64,000 nt of DNA from Ophiura sarsii (GCA_035610835.1 CM069455.1:41247944-41311943); one strand, 5' to 3'; shown: positions 46,945 through 57,787, numbered from the stretch's first letter. Notes: a model not told the origin generated them from the sequence alone. Numbers and translations are program-made.

Positions 46945-47780
46945 ATAGACTTAACATTTATATACAAAATACAATTTGAAACAAAACATAATTCAGCACC
47001 ATTTTCTTTGCGTATGTATAAACATTGTTTTAACCAACACATATCACTGGATAATATTTCAAAACATTTTTGTAGCCAATATTTCATTTTTGAAGTCATT
47101 AAAACCACAATTTCAAACCAATAATTGGCATAAGTTCTTATTTTATTTCATAATTTATTTCATTTACATAGCAAACTTTTCACTTTTCTTGGCCCAAGTT
47201 ATTAACACAATTTTTATACCAACAATCTTGGACATGTAATACCATACTTTGTGCACAAATTAATGTTTTCCTTTTAGAGAACACTACAATTTTTGGAGCA
47301 ACTGCGTAATGCAACATACATCTTAGGCTGGATACACATTTTTCCATAATAGTGTTGTTACCATAGATTAAAAAAGGAGATCCAGTATGCCGCCACCATT
47401 TTGTTTCCACCATGTGTACGAATTTGGATGTTATTTTTTCGGAAAATGTGCATCTGTACTGTACTGTATTGAAATGACGTGTTTTTTTCACTCCTTATAT
47501 CTGGCCCATTCATTCAAAAAGGTAGCCCACCCCCGGTGTAAGGGGTAAATATATCATGATGCACGCCAGCGAGGGATTATAATATATGTAGGCAATTTAT
47601 GGGTCTCTGGTAAATATATATATGGGTCCATTTTCCGCTGGAAATGTGTAATGTTTGGGTCAATTGTCATTTTGCTAGCAGCACATTTCTACCAAAAAAG
47701 TATCTGAGTACCCCCCCCCCCCCCCCCCCCCAATCCTGACCTTCCTTGTCACTATTATTCCAGGGATTTAAGATCTAAGG
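46945..47780. other. Unannotated spacer with a poly-C tract
   Basis: No gene was recognised to about 47520. A dispersed-repeat fragment containing 'gtagcccacccccggtgtaa' lies at 47520-47700, and a run of about 22 C is near 47710-47731. Confidence 0.5.
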
Positions 47781-47781
47781 G

Positions 47782-48134
47782 GATGTTACACTCGTTACAG
47801 GGAAAGAATACAAGGTATTCGGCAATCACTATGTTCCCGAGGAGGATGAAACATTTGTGAATCATGGTAAACACAAGTCTCAGAAATATTAATGTTCCAA
47901 GAATTTTTCCCTTTTAGTGAACTGCAATTTTTCCTTCCCCAACACCAATAACTGGCGAAGATTTACATTTCTCAACATTGCACGGCAGCAAAAGAACCTT
48001 GAAGAGATTGCAGCGAGTCCTGTAAGACATAAGGGGATGTTACACTCGTTACAGGGAAAGAATACAAGGTATTTGGCAATCACTATGTTCCCGAGGAGGA
48101 TGAGACATTCAAGAATCATTATAGATATGGAAAA
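47782..48134 (+). pseudogene. Two copies of an unknown exon (DVTLVTGKEY type)
   Basis: Codons for DVTLVTGKEYKVFGNHYVPE and EDETF occur at 47782-47868 and again at 48036-48134, 254 bp apart; the second copy continues KNHYRYG. Both are followed by 'gtgaactgcaatttttcc' sequence at 47919 and 48189. The family is not recognised. Its position just before kinase fragments suggests an upstream exon of the same gene (inference). Confidence 0.5.
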
Positions 48135-48403
48135 CACAAGTCTCAGAAAAATTATTGTTCAAGAATTTACAAGAATTTACCCCTTTTAGTGAACTGCAAT
48201 TTTTCCTATCCCATCACCAATAAATCAAAACTAACTCTTAGATTTATTGCTGAAGATTTACATTTCTCAACACTGCATGTGGCTAAGGGAGTGGTAGTTT
48301 TCCATTGTTAACACATAACTGTTCAGGATACTGGGGATATTACAACTATTATTTTTTGGTGTGATCGTCACCAACAAGAAGTTGTACAGGCATGATCGTC
48401 ATC

Positions 48404-48529
48404 ACCAAGAATTGTATAGAAGCCATTGCAACCAATCGCCAGATATACGACCTCTTGTTGTTCTCCATAAAATGTTTAGCATGTAACCCCATGGACAGAT
48501 GCACCATCGGTCACATGCTAAGAAGTTAA
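48404..48529 (+). pseudogene. Kinase-like C-lobe tail (relic C)
   Basis: One frame gives NCIEAIATNRQIYDLLLFS, then IKCLACNPMDRCTIGHMLRS and a TAA. The C..(C/L)NPMDR pattern is the conserved subdomain XI region of protein kinases (equivalent to CxxxxPxxRPT). It matches the tail of relic A (14949-15003) but lacks the transposon. It has a natural stop, followed about 70 bases later by the start of relic B, so kinase units are arranged in tandem. Confidence 0.7.
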
Positions 48530-48593
48530 ACATAATAAAACAATATTAAAGCTATCAATAAACTAATCTTGTGTTGTTTTCTTTCATATTTAC

Positions 48594-49130
48594 CATTCCA
48601 GAAGCATAGCTTGTATCTACCAGGAGGCGCAGGCCCTAAAAGCTGTAGGCCTTTCCGAACCTGTCATAGGATTAGTAGCCCAGCGACCACACATTACCAG
48701 ATTACATCATTCCTAATGGAATTCACAGGGGATAAGGCAACCTATGAAACAACTTTCGAAAAACGATATCACTACAGAACACTGGCTGATGTTACTACAG
48801 GATGTCGGCAAGGGTTTGAAAGCTTTGCACTGTGACTTACGTATAAATTTACAAATCTCCAAAAGGCCAAAGGATGATCGACCACAGGAGAAAATAATTG
48901 ACCTAGGGAACGCGGTAGAACAAACAAACCCTTCCAATGTGGGCGCCTTTATCGATCAAATTGATGAAGGCTGGGTTTACCAGAATTGCACCCAAATAGC
49001 TTCAGAAATCATTGAGTCAAATAGTTTTTTCACGGTGCAATCTGATATATTCTCGTACGGACGTATTATAAGCCCTTCCGATGTGGGAGCCTTTATAGAT
49101 CAAATCGATAAAGACTGGTTTATCAGAATC
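48594..49130 (+). pseudogene. Kinase-like domain relic B
   Basis: Homologous to relic A. Readable parts are SLMEFTG (hinge), ITTEHWLMLLQDVGKGLKAL, LHCDL (catalytic loop, with the HAANVL codons deleted), then KIIDLGNAVEQTNPS (DLG in place of DFG), GWVYQNCTQIASEIIESN (ASE in place of APE) and TVQSDIFSYGRI. A 17-base deletion near 48747 shifts frame after the hinge. At 49074 the activation segment begins again (SPSDVGAFIDQIDKDW), about 145 bp after its first copy. The block then runs into the six-unit tandem array. It is inactive as it stands. Confidence 0.78.
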
Positions 49131-51281
49131 TACATAACCGCAACTTCTACGATTGAAGTTGTCATAACAACACCAGATGTAAACATAGGTATTTTATTGA
49201 TGGAATTTGATTTTGTATTTGTTTAGAATATTTATTTATTTATTCTTTGTTAATTTTGTCAAATATCCAGGCGAGACAAGAAGCCAAAGAGGACATGATG
49301 ATGGTAAGGACGAGAAGTCGTTGAGCACTGCAGCTGTCTCCCACCAAGACAGAAAAGGTACAGAAAAACAACAGGGGAAAACAGTTAGGTTTACAGAGAA
49401 TATAATGTTGGGGGGGGGGGGGGGTGAAAACTCAACATATTGCTAATCGCATGTGCTGTGCAGAATTATATACAAACAAAGGCTAATTTATGCTTTTCCA
49501 ATCTACATAAACGCAACTTCTACGGTTGAAGTTGTCATAACAACACCAGATGTAAACATAGGTATTTTATTGATGGAATTTGATTTGATTTTGTATTTGT
49601 TTAGAATATTTATTTATTTATTCTTTGTTAATTTTGTCAAATATCCAGGCGAGACAAGCGGCCAAAGAGGACATGATGATGGTAAGGACGAGAAGTCGTT
49701 GAGCACTGCAGCTGTCTCCCACCAAGACAGAAAAGGTACAGAAAAACAACAGGGGAAAACAGTTAGGTTTACAGAGAATATTATGATGGGGGTGGGGAGT
49801 GAAAACTCAACATATTGCTAATCACATGTGCTGTGCAGAATTGTATACAAACAAAGGCTAATTTATGCTTTTCCAATCTACATAACCGCAACTTCTACGA
49901 TTGAAGTTGTCATAACAACACCAGATGTAAACATAGGTATTTTATTGATGGAATTTGATTTTGTATTTGTTTTAACTATGTATTTATTTATTCTTTGTTA
50001 ATTTTGTCAAATATCTAGGCGAGACAAAAGGCCAAAGAGGACATGATGATGGTAAGGACGAGAAGTCGTTGAGCACTGCAGCTGTCTCCCACCAAGACAG
50101 AAAAGGTACAGAAAAAACAACAGGGGAAAACAGTTAGGTTTACAGAGAATATTATGATGGGGATGGGGAGGGGGGGGGGGGGGGGGGGGGTGAAAACTCA
50201 ACATATTGCTAATCACATGTGCTGTGCAGAATTGTATACAAACAAAGGTTAATTTATGCTTTTCCAATCTACATAACCGCAACTTCTACGATTGAAGTTG
50301 TCATAACAACACCAGATGTAAACATAGGTATTTTATTGATGGAATTTGATTTGATTTTGTATTTGTTTAGAATATTTATTTATTTATTCTTTGTTAATTT
50401 TGTCAAATATCCAGGCGAGACAAGCGGCCAAAGAGGACATGATGATGGTAAGGACGAGAAGTCGTTGAGCACTGCAGCTGTCTCCCACCAAGACAGAAAA
50501 GGTACAGAAAAACAACAGGGGAAAACAGTTAGGTTTACAGAGAATATTATGATGGGGGTGGGGAGGGGGGGGGGGGGTGAAAACTCAACATATTGCTAAT
50601 CACATGTGCTGTGCAGAATTGTATACAAACAAAGGCTAATTTATGCTTTTCCAATCTACATAACCGCAACTTCTACGATTGAAGTTGTCATAACAACACC
50701 AGATGTAAACATAGGTATTTTATTGATGGAATTTGATTTTGTATTTGTTTTAACTATGTATTTATTTATTCTTTGTTAATTTTGTCAAATATCTAGGCGA
50801 GACAAAAGGCCAAAGAGGACATGATGATGGTAAGGACGAGAAGTCGTCGAGCACTGCAGCTGTCTCCCACCAAGACAGAAAAGGTACAGAAAAAACAACA
50901 GGGGAAAACAGTTAGGTTTACAGAGAATATTATGATGGGGGTGGGGAGTGAAAACTCAACATATTGCTAATCACATGTGCTGTGCAGAATTGTATACAAA
51001 CAAAGGCGAATTTATGCTTTTCCAATCTACATAACCGCAACTTCTACGATTGAAGTTGTCATAACAACACCAGATGTAAACATAGGTATTTTATTGATGG
51101 AATTTGATTTTGTATTTGTTTAGAATATTTATTTATTTATTCTTTGTTAATTTTGTCAAATATCTAGGCGAGACAAAAGGCCAAAGAGGACATGATGATG
51201 TTAAGGACGAGAAGTCGTTGAGCACTGCAGCTGTCTCCCACCAAGACAGAAAAGGTACAGAAAAAACAACAGGGGAAAACA
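49131..51281 (+). repeat. Six tandem intron-containing units of about 375 bp
   Basis: Units are marked by 'gaagttgtcataacaacacc' at 49155, 49528, 49903, 50294, 50681 and 51052 (spacing 371-391 bp). Each encodes TSTIEVVITTPDVNI up to a donor AG|GTATTT, an 82-base T-rich spacer in unit 1 (49189-49270) ending in CAG, then GETSGQRGHDDGKDEKSLST, AAVSHQDRKGTEKQQGKT and, in five units, VRFTENIM followed by a G tract. Removing the spacer keeps the frame. In the last unit the frame passes directly from GKT into APEIIESN of the kinase relic. The G tract varies from 4 to more than 20, which explains the length differences. The second exon is very hydrophilic; function unknown. Confidence 0.8.
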
Positions 51282-51506
51282 GCTCCAGAAATCATTGAGT
51301 CGAATAGTTTTTTCACAGTGCAATCTGATATATTCTCGTACGGACGTATTGTAAGCCCTTCCGATGTGGAAGCCTTTATAGATCAAATTGATAATGACTG
51401 GGTTTACCAGAATTGCACCCAAATTGCTCCAGAAATCATTGAGTCGAATAGTTTTTCACAGTGCAATCTGATATATTCTCGTACGGACGTATTGTACTTG
51501 TGCTAA
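51282..51506 (+). pseudogene. Kinase activation-segment relic, internally duplicated
   Basis: APEIIESNSFFTVQSDIFSY and GRIVSPSDVEAFIDQ are followed by DWVYQNCTQIAPEIIESNSF; the block starting 'gctccagaaatcattgagtc' is present at 51282 and 51425 (143 bp apart). The second copy shifts frame after SNSF. It is the same arrangement as at 48929-49130, so the activation segment was duplicated before or together with the tandem array. Confidence 0.75.
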
Positions 51507-51964
51507 GGGGGATCGATGGTATACTACAGCAGTTATAAGATGGGAGGGGAGATGGTTAGGGAGGTGGGGTGACAGCTTGAGAAATGGGGTCAAGACGTGA
51601 GAAATCATGCCCAATGCGTGATAGTTGACAGCCATGTATAACAATAGTCTTTTGGTTTAGTTAACAAATCATTGGAGTATATATACGAAAACGAAAAACC
51701 TCTTTATCTCTTTATTTTCATGAATTTTTGAGTTCAGCGTGACATAAAAAATTGCAACTAAAGGTCCAATACTTGACCAAATTTGAATTTTATGATTAAG
51801 AATAGACCTATCAGTATGTCAAGGGCTCATAAACAAAAGGCCCCCTCTCCATTTTTTCAACGAGAGCATCAATGATGCTGAAGCTCAGCCAGTGTTAAAG
51901 TTGTTTAAACAAAGGTGGAGTCCAATAGCGTTAAAGTAAAATTAATGATAGCTAGGTGTATAAA
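51507..51964. other. Spacer; first part shared with 15.3-15.6 kb
   Basis: 'gctaagggggatcgat' and 'gttataagatgggagggg' at 51503-51550 match the borders of the purine tract next to relic A, without the purine expansion. From 51640 onward nothing was recognised. Confidence 0.55.
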
Positions 51965-52295
51965 CTATTTGGCGTGTTTTGATGTTATATCCAATTCTAA
52001 AAACCTAAAAGACAAATTGGCGATGGATCTTTCGGCGTCTGTGGCCCAACCCTCTGGAACAAGTTGCCACAATCAATTCGCTTGTCACCCCTTACTGATG
52101 CATTCAAACGCAGCCTCAAAACTCATTTATTCTTGTGATTCCTCTTGCTGATGTTGTATTTGTATAATTTATTTTGCTTTGTATTATTGTTATCCATTAT
52201 ATGTAATTGCTGTAAAGCGCAATGATCAATTTTGGAATTGCGCTATATAAGTACCGTTTATTATTATTATTATTATTATCATTATTATTATGCAA
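51965..52295 (+). mobile_element. LINE 3' tail (L2/CR1-like)
   Basis: SFGVCGPTLWNKLPQSIRLS and FKRSLKTHLFL precede a stop at 52138. The 3' UTR has 'gtaaagcgcaatgatcaatt', 'tgcgctatataagtaccg' and (TTA)n. The same tail type occurs at 20.0 kb and on the SINE at 30.75 kb. Confidence 0.85.
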
Positions 52296-52423
52296 TGAAT
52301 CATAGTAAAAATGTCTGCAATTGTAGTTGATTTTACATTCAGGAGTGATTTTGACAAGCAACACATGTTACCAGCATATTGGTTGGAATATGCAACGTGG
52401 CAAGTTTAAACTAGTAGTACATG
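52296..52423. other. Short spacer
   Basis: Nothing supported was found. Confidence 0.4.
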
Positions 52424-52553
52424 TAGACCTGCATGTGGGCCAGACCAAGCTTCAAGTCAGATCTTAAGACCCGTTTGCGATAGACGGGTAGACCTGCATG
52501 TGGGCCAGACCAAACTTCAAGTCAGATCTCAAGACCCGTTTGCGATAGATGGG
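52424..52553. repeat. Two-copy 65 bp tandem duplication
   Basis: 'tagacctgcatgtgggccag' starts at 52424 and 52489. The copies differ at three or four positions. Confidence 0.9.
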
Positions 52554-53123
52554 TTTCTTGAAGAAGACAGACCTTGTCTTTATATCAAATATATCAAGGA
52601 GCTTCTGTTTCATCTCCTTGATGCCTTGGACGAGTAAGATTATCATCATCTAATTTATCTTAAAGGGACTGACTACCCATCATCCTGAATTTCAAATTTC
52701 ACTTTTTGCCACACTAGATGGGGTTTTTACATGTATAGAGACACCTTTCCGAAACTAACTTACCACTGCAAAGGTTTTCGCAGAAATTACAAAATGTGGG
52801 AAATAGAGACAATTCTATCCGATCAGAGTTTATTTGTCTCCGGAGACAATTTAATTCAGAAGAGTGTTTCTATAAACAAACAATTTAAATCTTGATTTTT
52901 GCACTTTAATGGTGTACTTGACCATTTGTGAAGATAATGTTATGTTCTTATATAAACTTTTTCTTGTTTAATAAATTAGATTTCTTTTCTAAATAGAAAA
53001 CCACACTTTATGAAACAAAAACTTATGTAAATTGAATGTCAGAAATAACAGAGATGTAACTTTGTAACTTTTCAGCAAATGTCCTGATTCTAGGAAATTG
53101 TGCATGAAACTTTCTCATTTCAG
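52554..53123. other. Unannotated spacer
   Basis: A single TTAAAGGGACTG end like those of the TTAA MITEs is at 52663, but no partner end was found. Nothing else was recognised. Confidence 0.45.
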
Positions 53124-53448
53124 GAAATGTTTGTTCACATATCAGTGCAACCTGTACAAAAGAATAGGAAAGAATTTCAGGAACGTTTGCCCAGAGCGAG
53201 TTACATCTCTGAAATAAGACGTAACATCCTGACAAATTTCACAATTCTTCTTATACAGGGGTTGAAGCATGCCTTAAATATGGAGCTTGTTGGAAAGGGA
53301 GTGAGGAAGGTTTTGAAATAATCGGGGATACTCTTTAATGAAGACCGAAGTAATGCACCTTCCAGAGCAAGAAGGGGCAATCGAGGATTACTGAAGGACT
53401 ACAAAATATACCTCGACACATCAATGCCACTCTATGGAAGTATGTAAT
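53124..53448 (+). pseudogene. Exon of GGDKGGGSFK-family gene (5' part)
   Basis: After an acceptor-like 'ctcatttcag', the frame reads EMFVHISVQPVQKNRKEFQE, RLPRASYISEIRRNILTNF, LKHALNMELVGKGVRKVLK, one TAA at 53319, then in the same frame GILFNEDRSNAPSRARRGNR, GLLKDYKIYLDTSMPLYG to a donor-like GAA|GTATGT near 53443. From memory, predicted proteins of cnidarians and other invertebrates carry this kind of segment upstream of a GGD(K/H)GGGSFK block. Function unknown; a transposon-derived origin is possible. A single stop makes it a recent pseudogene or misread. Confidence 0.55.
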
Positions 53449-53719
53449 GCTTGTTTTATAAATACAGTTTTATTGCTAACACCATATCCGAGTGGAACAA
53501 CCTCCCTTCATCTGCATGTAACGTGGATTAAGATCAGTCTGTTTCATCATTCGCCATTTTGTTTTTCTCAATTAGATGTTGCTTTAAGCAATTTTATTGA
53601 GTATCAATTTAGATTAGATTTAGATATTTTGTTAGTAAATTAAGTTAGTAAATTTGCATTTACCGTAGTTTTGCTTGGAAAATGTGACTATTAATGCACT
53701 TTGGATTTTCTTCATGCAG

Positions 53720-53965
53720 GACCGGTAAGCTCACTTGGCATAATGGGGAAATTCCAGAAAATGAGGTTTGGGTCAAAGTTGGAGGCGATAAAGGCGGTGG
53801 CTCCTTTAAGTTTTGCTACCAAGTAGCCAATGTTAATAGACCAAATAAAAAATCCAACACGACGATGGTTTTGTTTTTCAACGGTGACGACTCATACGAG
53901 AATTTGTCAAGAACAATGCCATATATTTCTTCACAAATTGAAGACCTGGAGAATCAACTATGGAG
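53720..53965 (+). pseudogene. Exon of GGDKGGGSFK-family gene (core)
   Basis: The acceptor 'ttcttcatgcag' precedes TGKLTWHNGEIPENEVWVKV, GGDKGGGSFKFCYQVANVN, SNTTMVLFFNGDDSYENL and QIEDLENQLW; the donor is ATGGAG|GTACGG. The frame has no stop. HNG.IP and GGDKGGGSFK are the hallmark motifs of an uncharacterised family I recall from invertebrate predicted proteins; no enzymatic function can be assigned. Exon phases to the neighbours could not be reconciled with certainty, so the gene may not splice to a working product. Confidence 0.6.
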
Positions 53966-54143
53966 GTACGGATTTCGATTAAATATCACGTGCTTTGAAC
54001 TAAACACCTTTTTTGGGGGGTATTCCTGTCTTTTTCCTTGCCATGGCCTATGGCCTATATCACACTGTATTCAAATTACAACCATATTTTGGTTTGCTTC
54101 AGTCACATGATTATGACATTTGTATTCTTTCTTCTCTCTTGCA

Positions 54144-55691
54144 GGTGACATTCAATCCCACCAGTGCCCTGGAAAGATACATCTAGGGTGACATTCAATC
54201 CCACCAGTGCCCTGGAAAGATACATCTAGGGTGACATTCAATCCCACCAGTGCCCTGGAAAGATACATCTAGGGTGACATTCAATCCCACCAGCGCCCTG
54301 GAAAGATACATCTAGGGTGACATTCAATCCCACCAGCGCCCTGGAAAGATACATCTAGGGTGACATTTAATCCCACCAGTGCCCTGGAAAGATACATCTA
54401 GGGTGACATTCAATCCCACCAGTGCCCTGGAAAGATACATCTAGGGTGACATTTAATCCCACCAGCGCCCTGGAAAGATACATCTAGGGTGACATTTAAT
54501 CCCACCAGTGCCCTGGAAAGATACATCTAGGGTGACATTCAATCCCACCAGTGCCCTGGAAAGATACATCTAGGGTGACATTTAATCCCACCAGCGCCCT
54601 GGAAAGATACATCTAGGGTGACATTCAATCCCACCAGTGCCCTGGAAAGATACATCTAGGGTGACATTTAATCCCACCAGTGCCCTGGAAAGATACATCT
54701 AGGGTGACATTCAATCCCACCAGTGCCCTGGAAAGATACATCTAGGGTGACATTTAATCCCACCAGCGCCCTGGAAAGATACATCTAGGGTGACATTTAA
54801 TCCCACCAGTGCCCTGGAAAGATACATCTAGGGTGACATTCAATCCCACCAGCGCCCTGGAAAGATACATCTAGGGTGACATTCAATCCCACCAGTGCCC
54901 TGGAAAGATACATCTAGGGTGACATTCAATCCCACCAGTGCCCTGGAAAGATACATCTAGGGTGACATTCAATCCCACCAGTGCCCTGGAAAGATACATC
55001 TAGGGTGACATTCAATCCCACCAGTGCCCTGGAAAGATACATCTAGGGTGACATTCAATCCCACCAGTGCCCTGGAAAGATACATCTAGGGTGACATTCA
55101 ATCCCACCAGTGCCCTGGAAAGATACATCTAGGGTGACATTCAATCCCACCAGTGCCCTGGAAAGATACATCTAGGGTGACATTCAATCCCACCAGTGCC
55201 CTGGAAAGATACATCTAGGGTGACATTCAATCCCACCAGTGCCCTGGAAAGATACATCTAGGGTGACATTCAATCCCACCAGTGCCCTGGAAAGATACAT
55301 CTAGGGTGACATTCAATCCCACCAGTGCCCTGGAAAGATACATCTAGGGTGACATTCAATCCCACCAGTGCCCTGGAAAGATACATCTAGGGTGACATTC
55401 AATCCCACCAGTGCCCTGGAAAGATACATCTAGGGTGACATTCAATCCCACCAGTGCCCTGGAAAGATACATCTAGGGTGACATTCAATCCCACCAGTGC
55501 CCTGGAAAGATACATCTAGGGTGACATTCAATCCCACCAGTGCCCTGGAAAGATACATCTAGGGTGACATTCAATCCCACCAGTGCCCTGGAAAGATACA
55601 TCTAGGGTGACATTCAATCCCACCAGTGCCCTGGAAAGATACATCTAGGGTGACATTCAATCCCACCAGTGCCCTGGAAAGATACATCTGT
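54144..55691 (+). repeat. 36-unit, 43 bp exon-derived minisatellite
   Basis: The unit is 'ggtgacattcaatcccacca' + 'gtgccctggaaagatacatc' + 'tag', exactly 43 bp, from 54144 to 55691. Unit 1 follows a strong acceptor (ttcttctctcttgcag) and unit 36 runs without a break into the RING codons, with 'tgt' in place of 'tag'. Units 4-17 vary at two sites (attcaa/atttaa and cagtgcc/cagcgcc); units 18-36 look identical by eye, so the right half expanded most recently. Because 43 is not a multiple of three and each unit carries stops, the array cannot be translated through. Confidence 0.95.
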
Positions 55692-55847
55692 AAGGTGTGC
55701 TTTTCCCGGGAAAAAGATGCAATACTGGTGACATGTGATCACACTTTCTGTTGTGCGTGACTGTACCACATAAAATCAATGACGGAACAATCAGGAGAAG
55801 CCGCTGTCCAGAGTGCCAGGCACCTTTTACGGACATAAAGCCTATGT
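55650..55847 (+). pseudogene. RING finger exon relic
   Basis: From the last array unit the frame reads VTFNPTSALERYICKVCFSR, then EKDAILVTCDHTFCCA and TGA, and after a frameshift SRCPECQAPFTDIK. The spacing C-x2-C-x11-C-x-H-x2-C-x2-(stop) and the later CPEC fit a C3HC4 RING, a zinc-binding domain usually acting as a ubiquitin E3 ligase. The fifth or sixth zinc ligand codon is the TGA. Stop plus frameshift make it non-functional. Its parent protein is unknown. Confidence 0.75.
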
Positions 55848-55852
55848 AGGCC

Positions 55853-56062
55853 ATGGTCAAAACTGTGGCAATTTCTTGCCAAGACAACATTTTAGGGTTC
55901 AGCAGACATTTTCAAGGATTGTTTGTTGCTAGGAGGAGAAACGGTTTTCAACATTTTCCTTTGGGATGTGGGAAAGACAACTGCTGGCAGAGAGATTCTC
56001 ATAACAGACCATCTTTTCTAGAATTGGAAAGAATGCTTGAATGGAAATTGAGGCTATCAACC
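55853..56062 (+). pseudogene. Kinase-like C-terminal fragment (CW..RPSF motif)
   Basis: The frame contains NCWQRDSHNRPSFLELERML at about 55979-56038, the classic subdomain XI signature (CWxxDPxxRPSFxEL) of tyrosine and tyrosine-kinase-like kinases. Preceding residues show no other kinase motif. Because it follows the RING relic by only ~130 bp, a RING-plus-kinase gene is possible but unproven. The motif differs from the NPMDR tail of relics A and C, so this is a different kinase family. Confidence 0.6.
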
Positions 56063-56271
56063 TAATCGGTAACCTAACTTTCATCAACGACATCTGTTTC
56101 AAAGAGGAAAAGGGAAGTCATAGTCATGGTCATAAACTGTTTGATTGGAAGAAAATAATGGAAGAGCTGTCTCTCCAACTGAAAGATTCTGTACGGTCAA
56201 AGCACCATCCAACATTGGTTGAGGGAGCTTTGCATCAAAGGCTGTTAATGAGTTCTCATGTCTCATTCTAA
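56063..56271 (+). other. Short open frame of unknown function
   Basis: The frame encodes FKEEKGSHSHGHKLFDWKKI and MEELSLQLKDSV followed by KHHPTLVEGALHQRLLM. Charged and helix-like; no family recognised. It may continue the exon that holds the kinase tail in another frame. Confidence 0.3.
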
Positions 56272-57085
56272 TTAACTCGGGGGTGTGGGGCCATGCCCAG
56301 AGTGTGTTATATGAGTAACCATAACAGATGAACCAAATGCCAACAGTGTGGCTATGACTTGTTAATAGAGTCCCTGGAATCCAGAAGAATATAAGGCAAA
56401 AACAAGTTTAACCAGGCTGAAGAAGAGCATAGAATCAAAGGTAATGTAATTAGAAGACCCTGTTTTATTGTTTTTCCAATCACTGGTAATGTTGTCTCAT
56501 TCGCTGATTTTGTCTCCAACTTTGGTAAATTGTACCATAGCAAGAAATATGGATATTGGGTCTCGTTTCTTTGTACTGGTACTGAAACAGACTCCTGCCA
56601 GTTATGAATTTAATATTATTTGATTGATTATGTCAATTATTTCCTTAGGCTCACCTATACAAACAATTCTTGATCACTGTGTAGTACCATTTTTTTTAAA
56701 TCGTGTTACCCTTTTTCAAAGCTCTGTGATTGGTTTAAGTTGTTTTGATCACGAATGACGGGTTGGTTTTGGTAGGGTTAATTTTGTTGGGATTTTGGGT
56801 TTGAATCGTCTGCTTGCTCACTTGCGGTTTTGACTTGAGTGAGACGAGTTGAGTAAAAGCACTGACGAAACAAATTCAAGGTGAGAAATGGATTTCACGT
56901 AGACACACGTACAGTATAAATATCAGGTTTTATTCATTATATGTAATTATAACAAACATGATTTTGTATATACCGGAATGATGATTGAATAAATGATTGT
57001 TTTATTGTGCCAATTGATGGACAAAAATAAATAAAAATAGGCCAATATTTCCCGAACCAGATGACATCACCCCTACCAGTCCCCA
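56272..57085. other. Unannotated spacer with a segment repeated downstream
   Basis: 'acaaacaattcttgatcactg' context at 56660-56700 recurs at 57315-57355, showing that part of this spacer was duplicated with the exons to the right. No gene was recognised. Confidence 0.5.
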
Positions 57086-57089
57086 GATA

Positions 57090-57245
57090 ATCCTAAAGAG
57101 ATTGTGAAAGAGGTCATTTACAGATGGATTACAGAAACAGATTGTGAAAGACATCATTTACAGACGGATTACAGAAACGGCAACAATTGATGGCGTGGTT
57201 TACCAGATTGTGTATGAGGAAGTCAAGAGAATGGCAGAGGAATAG
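57090..57245 (+). pseudogene. Exon relic of unknown family (IVKDIIYRRITET) with internal 41-42 bp duplication
   Basis: EIVKEVIYRWITET is followed, after a one-base shift, by IVKDIIYRRITETATIDG and VVYQIVYEEVKRMAEE plus TAG. The first part is a tandem copy of the second. Helical and charged; family not recognised. Confidence 0.4.
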
Positions 57246-57396
57246 ACAGTTAATTATTGGCCTAATTTTTTAAATATTATTGTTTGATTTTAATTATCTT
57301 ATTCATAGGTTTACCTACAAACAATTCTTGATCACTGTGTGTAGTGTACCATTTAAAAAAAAAAGATTAAAAAAAAAAGATATATATATATTTAAT

Positions 57397-57787
57397 TGGA
57401 AGTCCACTTGCCGGGAAGAGATTCGCCGCATGAGACACCTCTTGTACGATTCATTTCAATTGGACATCACCAAAGATGAACCCCCTCGGGATAAAAAATA
57501 TGGGGCCTTAAAAGCCTGGTAATAAAGAGGTGTGTGGCAAGACAGTTCTAAAAGAGAGCAACATGTGTCTTTGGATGTGAGTTACCATACTTTGTTTGGT
57601 AACTGTGATCCTCATGATTATTCTTGCAGTTATCGCTTGATGTCCAAGCGGAATGTCCAAGGCGGAAATATATGGTAAAAGTCAGGATGGTGGTGTGGGA
57701 GGTTCTCAATGAGAAGAGCTGGGAGAATGTGAGGACGAAATATCCCGAAGAAACATCAGATGCAGCCGTGCACCCTTCACTAGTACG
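57397..57787 (+). pseudogene. Exon cluster of unknown family, copy 1
   Basis: WKSTCREEIRRMRHLLYDSF and QLDITKDEPPRDKKYGALKA end at 57522. After 'tgtgatcctcatgattattcttgcag' an exon from 57630 to 57787 reads LSLDVQAECPRRKYMVKVRM, VVWEVLNEKSWENVRTKYPE and ETSDAAVHPSLVR without a stop and ends at a donor ACG|GTAAGT. It is the best-preserved exon of this cluster. Family and function unknown; the similar order in copies 2 and 3 shows repeated duplication. Confidence 0.55.

Noticed and set aside
49207..51300. Separate small genes with LILYLFRIFIYLFFVNF transmembrane segment
   Set aside because: The hydrophobic stretch is the read-through of a T-rich spacer of about 80 bp with GT/CAG borders, so it is better read as an intron.
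54144..55691. Repetitive protein domain array
   Set aside because: The 43 bp period shifts frame every unit and each unit carries stops, so it cannot be a translated repeat.
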